Positions 62,494-64,000 of a stretch of 64,000 nucleotides of DNA are shown here, piece by piece (position 1 is the first letter of the stretch; the number at the start of each line of letters is the position of its first letter). Below the pieces are notes generated by a model that saw only the letters and a list, made by a program, of their open reading frames with translations, made no database searches and was not told the origin of the DNA. Made by a program: the position numbers and the translations under genes. Origin of the DNA: JAVBUY01 sp031552735 (GTDB lineage: Bacteria; Bacillota; Clostridia; Christensenellales; Aristaeellaceae); the NCBI GenBank assembly GCA_031552735.1, contig JAVBMF010000004.1:1-64000 (forward strand), given 5' to 3'.

Positions 62494-62943
62494 ATGCGAG
62501 CAGTCATTCAGCGAGTTTCCGAAGCTTCGGTGCAGGTCGATGGGCGCGTCATCGGTCAAATTGGCAAGGGACTGTTGGTGCTGCTCGGCGTGGAGCAGGG
62601 CGACACCGACGCCGACATGCAATATTGCGTGGAAAAAACCGCACACTTACGTATCTTCGAGGATGACGAGGGCAAGATGAATCGCTCGGTGATGGACGAG
62701 GGCGGCGCGGTGCTGGTGGTGTCGCAGTTCACGCTGTGCGGCGACGTGCGCAAGGGGTGCAGACCGAGCTTCATCACCGCCGCGCGGCCAGAGGAAGCCA
62801 TCCCGCGCTACGCGGCGTACTGCGCCGCGCTACAGGCGCTGGGGCTGCCGGTTAAAACCGGCGAGTTCCAGGCCGATATGCGGGTGTCGCTGGTCAACGA
62901 TGGGCCGGTTACGATCATCCTCGACAGCAGAAAGACCCTATAG
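62494..62943 (+). CDS. dtd: D-aminoacyl-tRNA deacylase
   Basis: Removes D-amino acids (and glycine mischarged on tRNA-Ala) from tRNA. 149 residues, standard length, with the two family motifs 'VVSQFTLCGD' and 'VNDGPVTI' (the Gly-Pro pair that shapes the chiral site). AAAGGAG precedes the ATG; 16 bases after rel. Confidence 0.97.
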   Translation: MRAVIQRVSEASVQVDGRVIGQIGKGLLVLLGVEQGDTDADMQYCVEKTAHLRIFEDDEGKMNRSVMDEGGAVLVVSQFTLCGDVRKGCRPSFITAARPEEAIPRYAAYCAALQALGLPVKTGEFQADMRVSLVNDGPVTIILDSRKTL

Positions 62944-62952
62944 GAGGCCGAT

Positions 62953-64000
62953 TTGCGCATTGTTCTGACAACCGATACGCCGCAGTTCTTCGCCGATATC
63001 GCCGATGTGCTGCGGGTTTTCTTTGGCGAGGCGCAAGTGTTGCCCGAGGGCGAGCGCGACGCAACGCTGACGCATACGCATGCTGAACGGGACGGCATGT
63101 GGCACGAATGCTGCTCGCTTGCGCTGGGCGAACAGACCTATGCGCACGAGGCGGCCTATCCGGTTGTGACGGGCAGGCTGGAGGCCAAACGATACTTAAA
63201 GCGCGCGGTCAAGCTGTGCTGCTATGATCTGTTAAAGCAAGCCACCGGCATAAAACCGCCGTGGGGGTCGCTGACCGGTATCCGACCGACCCGCCTATTC
63301 TACGAGCAGTTGGCGCAGGGAAAAAGCGAGGCAGAGGCGTGCCGCGCGCTGGTCGATACCTTTGACCTGGCGGAGGACAAGGCGGCGCTGCTGGCCGAGA
63401 TCGCGCGCAGCCAGCAGGGGCTGATGGACGCTGCCGAGCGCGACGTCGATATCTATGTCGGCATCCCCTTTTGCACCACGCGCTGCACGTATTGCTCGTT
63501 CGCCTCCGGCGAGATCGGTGACGGCAGGCTGGTCGCGCCGTACTTGGCCGCCTTATCGCGTGAGATTGCCGCCACGCGCGTACTCATCGCCGAGGCGGGG
63601 CTTTCCCCGCGCGCGCTGTACATCGGCGGCGGCACGCCCACCGCGCTGACCACGCCGCAATTAGACGGACTGATGACAGAACTGGCATCGGCATTCCCTA
63701 ACGTCGGGGAATGGACTGTCGAGGCCGGACGCCCCGATACGCTGGATAGGGAGAAATTGCGCATGCTGCGCCGTTATCCGGTGACGCGCATCAGCATCAA
63801 TCCGCAGACATTGCAGGACGGCACGCTGGCGCGCATCGGCCGCGCGCATACCGCCGCGCAAACTGCCGAAGCCTATCAGATGGCGCGCGAAGCGGGGTTT
63901 GATCACATCAACATGGACCTGATCTGCGCGCTGCCCGGTGAAACCGAGCGCGACTTTGCCGATACGCTGGAGAAAGCGGCGCTGCTTCATCCCGAGAGCC
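62953..64000 (+). CDS. hemZ: Coproporphyrinogen III oxidase/dehydrogenase-like radical SAM protein HemZ (3' end beyond window)
   Basis: At least 349 residues; the frame stays open to the window edge. The start is TTG with AGGAGG 5 bases upstream, 9 bases after dtd. An N-terminal region of about 165 residues specific to HemZ includes 'PWGSLTGIRPTRL'; then comes the radical SAM core with 'GIPFCTTRCTYCSF' (C-x3-C-x2-C), 'YIGGGTPTAL' and 'NMDLICALPGET'. HemZ-type proteins belong to the HemN family of oxygen-independent coproporphyrinogen oxidases, though some relatives are heme chaperones. Likely the last gene of the rel-dtd-hemZ transcript seen here. Confidence 0.9.
   Translation, partial: MRIVLTTDTPQFFADIADVLRVFFGEAQVLPEGERDATLTHTHAERDGMWHECCSLALGEQTYAHEAAYPVVTGRLEAKRYLKRAVKLCCYDLLKQATGIKPPWGSLTGIRPTRLFYEQLAQGKSEAEACRALVDTFDLAEDKAALLAEIARSQQGLMDAAERDVDIYVGIPFCTTRCTYCSFASGEIGDGRLVAPYLAALSREIAATRVLIAEAGLSPRALYIGGGTPTALTTPQLDGLMTELASAFPNVGEWTVEAGRPDTLDREKLRMLRRYPVTRISINPQTLQDGTLARIGRAHTAAQTAEAYQMAREAGFDHINMDLICALPGETERDFADTLEKAALLHPES

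Overview
The window looks like a chromosome segment from a high-GC, spore-lineage member of the Clostridia (Bacillota), probably an uncultured gut-type anaerobe. The evidence is strong Shine-Dalgarno sites, many GTG/TTG starts, a SCIFF ranthipeptide with its radical SAM maturase, GerMN and BofC-like sporulation-type domains, HemZ, a Rel-type (p)ppGpp enzyme, and the Firmicutes order ruvC-ruvA-ruvB-queA-tgt-yajC-yrzE-like-secD-secF-recJ-rel-dtd. The species assignment is inference.

Layout: 0-3 kb holds a GerMN protein, a fused RNase PH/XTP pyrophosphatase and a YfcE-like phosphoesterase. At 3.0-3.6 kb is a tRNA cluster (Arg-TCT, His-GTG, Gln-TTG) whose Gln 3' end and terminator are duplicated, next to a lower-GC gene for a secreted protein. 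5.4-15.6 kb is a carbohydrate-uptake region: a YesM/YesN two-component pair, a divergent solute-binding protein, then an operon of SGNH hydrolase, second binding protein, two permeases and a FAD oxidoreductase. 15.8-26 kb holds a small membrane protein, a pyruvate-kinase-like pseudoenzyme, a complete Dpp/Opp-type peptide importer, an M24 peptidase and a metallophosphoesterase. 26-31 kb has a CofE-like ligase divergent from a LysR regulator, and a YfhO-family protein. 30.7-36.8 kb is a BMP/nucleoside-type ABC importer on the minus strand with a DUF3798 binding protein. 37-39.3 kb carries GtrA, a degenerate LytR-CpsA-Psr protein and a BofC-like protein. 39.4-42 kb is argGH on the minus strand.

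42.2-64 kb is the conserved housekeeping backbone, interrupted by accessory inserts: an ASCH gene between ruvC and ruvA, a GtrA plus small membrane protein pair between queA and tgt, an ECF sigma factor with a large membrane sensor between yajC and the yrzE-like gene, and the SCIFF locus plus a DUF6020 protein and a small membrane ORF before secDF.

The most interesting items are: (1) an ECF-sigma/anti-sigma-like pair whose membrane partner carries an apparent solute-binding-protein domain outside the cell, so extracellular ligand binding may gate transcription; (2) a short membrane or secreted ORF just upstream of secDF, with its SD and start codon buried in a strong hairpin followed by a U-tract, resembling a Sec-monitoring leader; (3) a SCIFF precursor with a seventh cysteine; (4) a shortened pyruvate-kinase-like protein at the head of a peptide-import operon; (5) an ABC permease with an inserted extracytoplasmic domain of about 250 residues. 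Long minus-strand open frames opposite many genes are GC-driven shadows and are not annotated.
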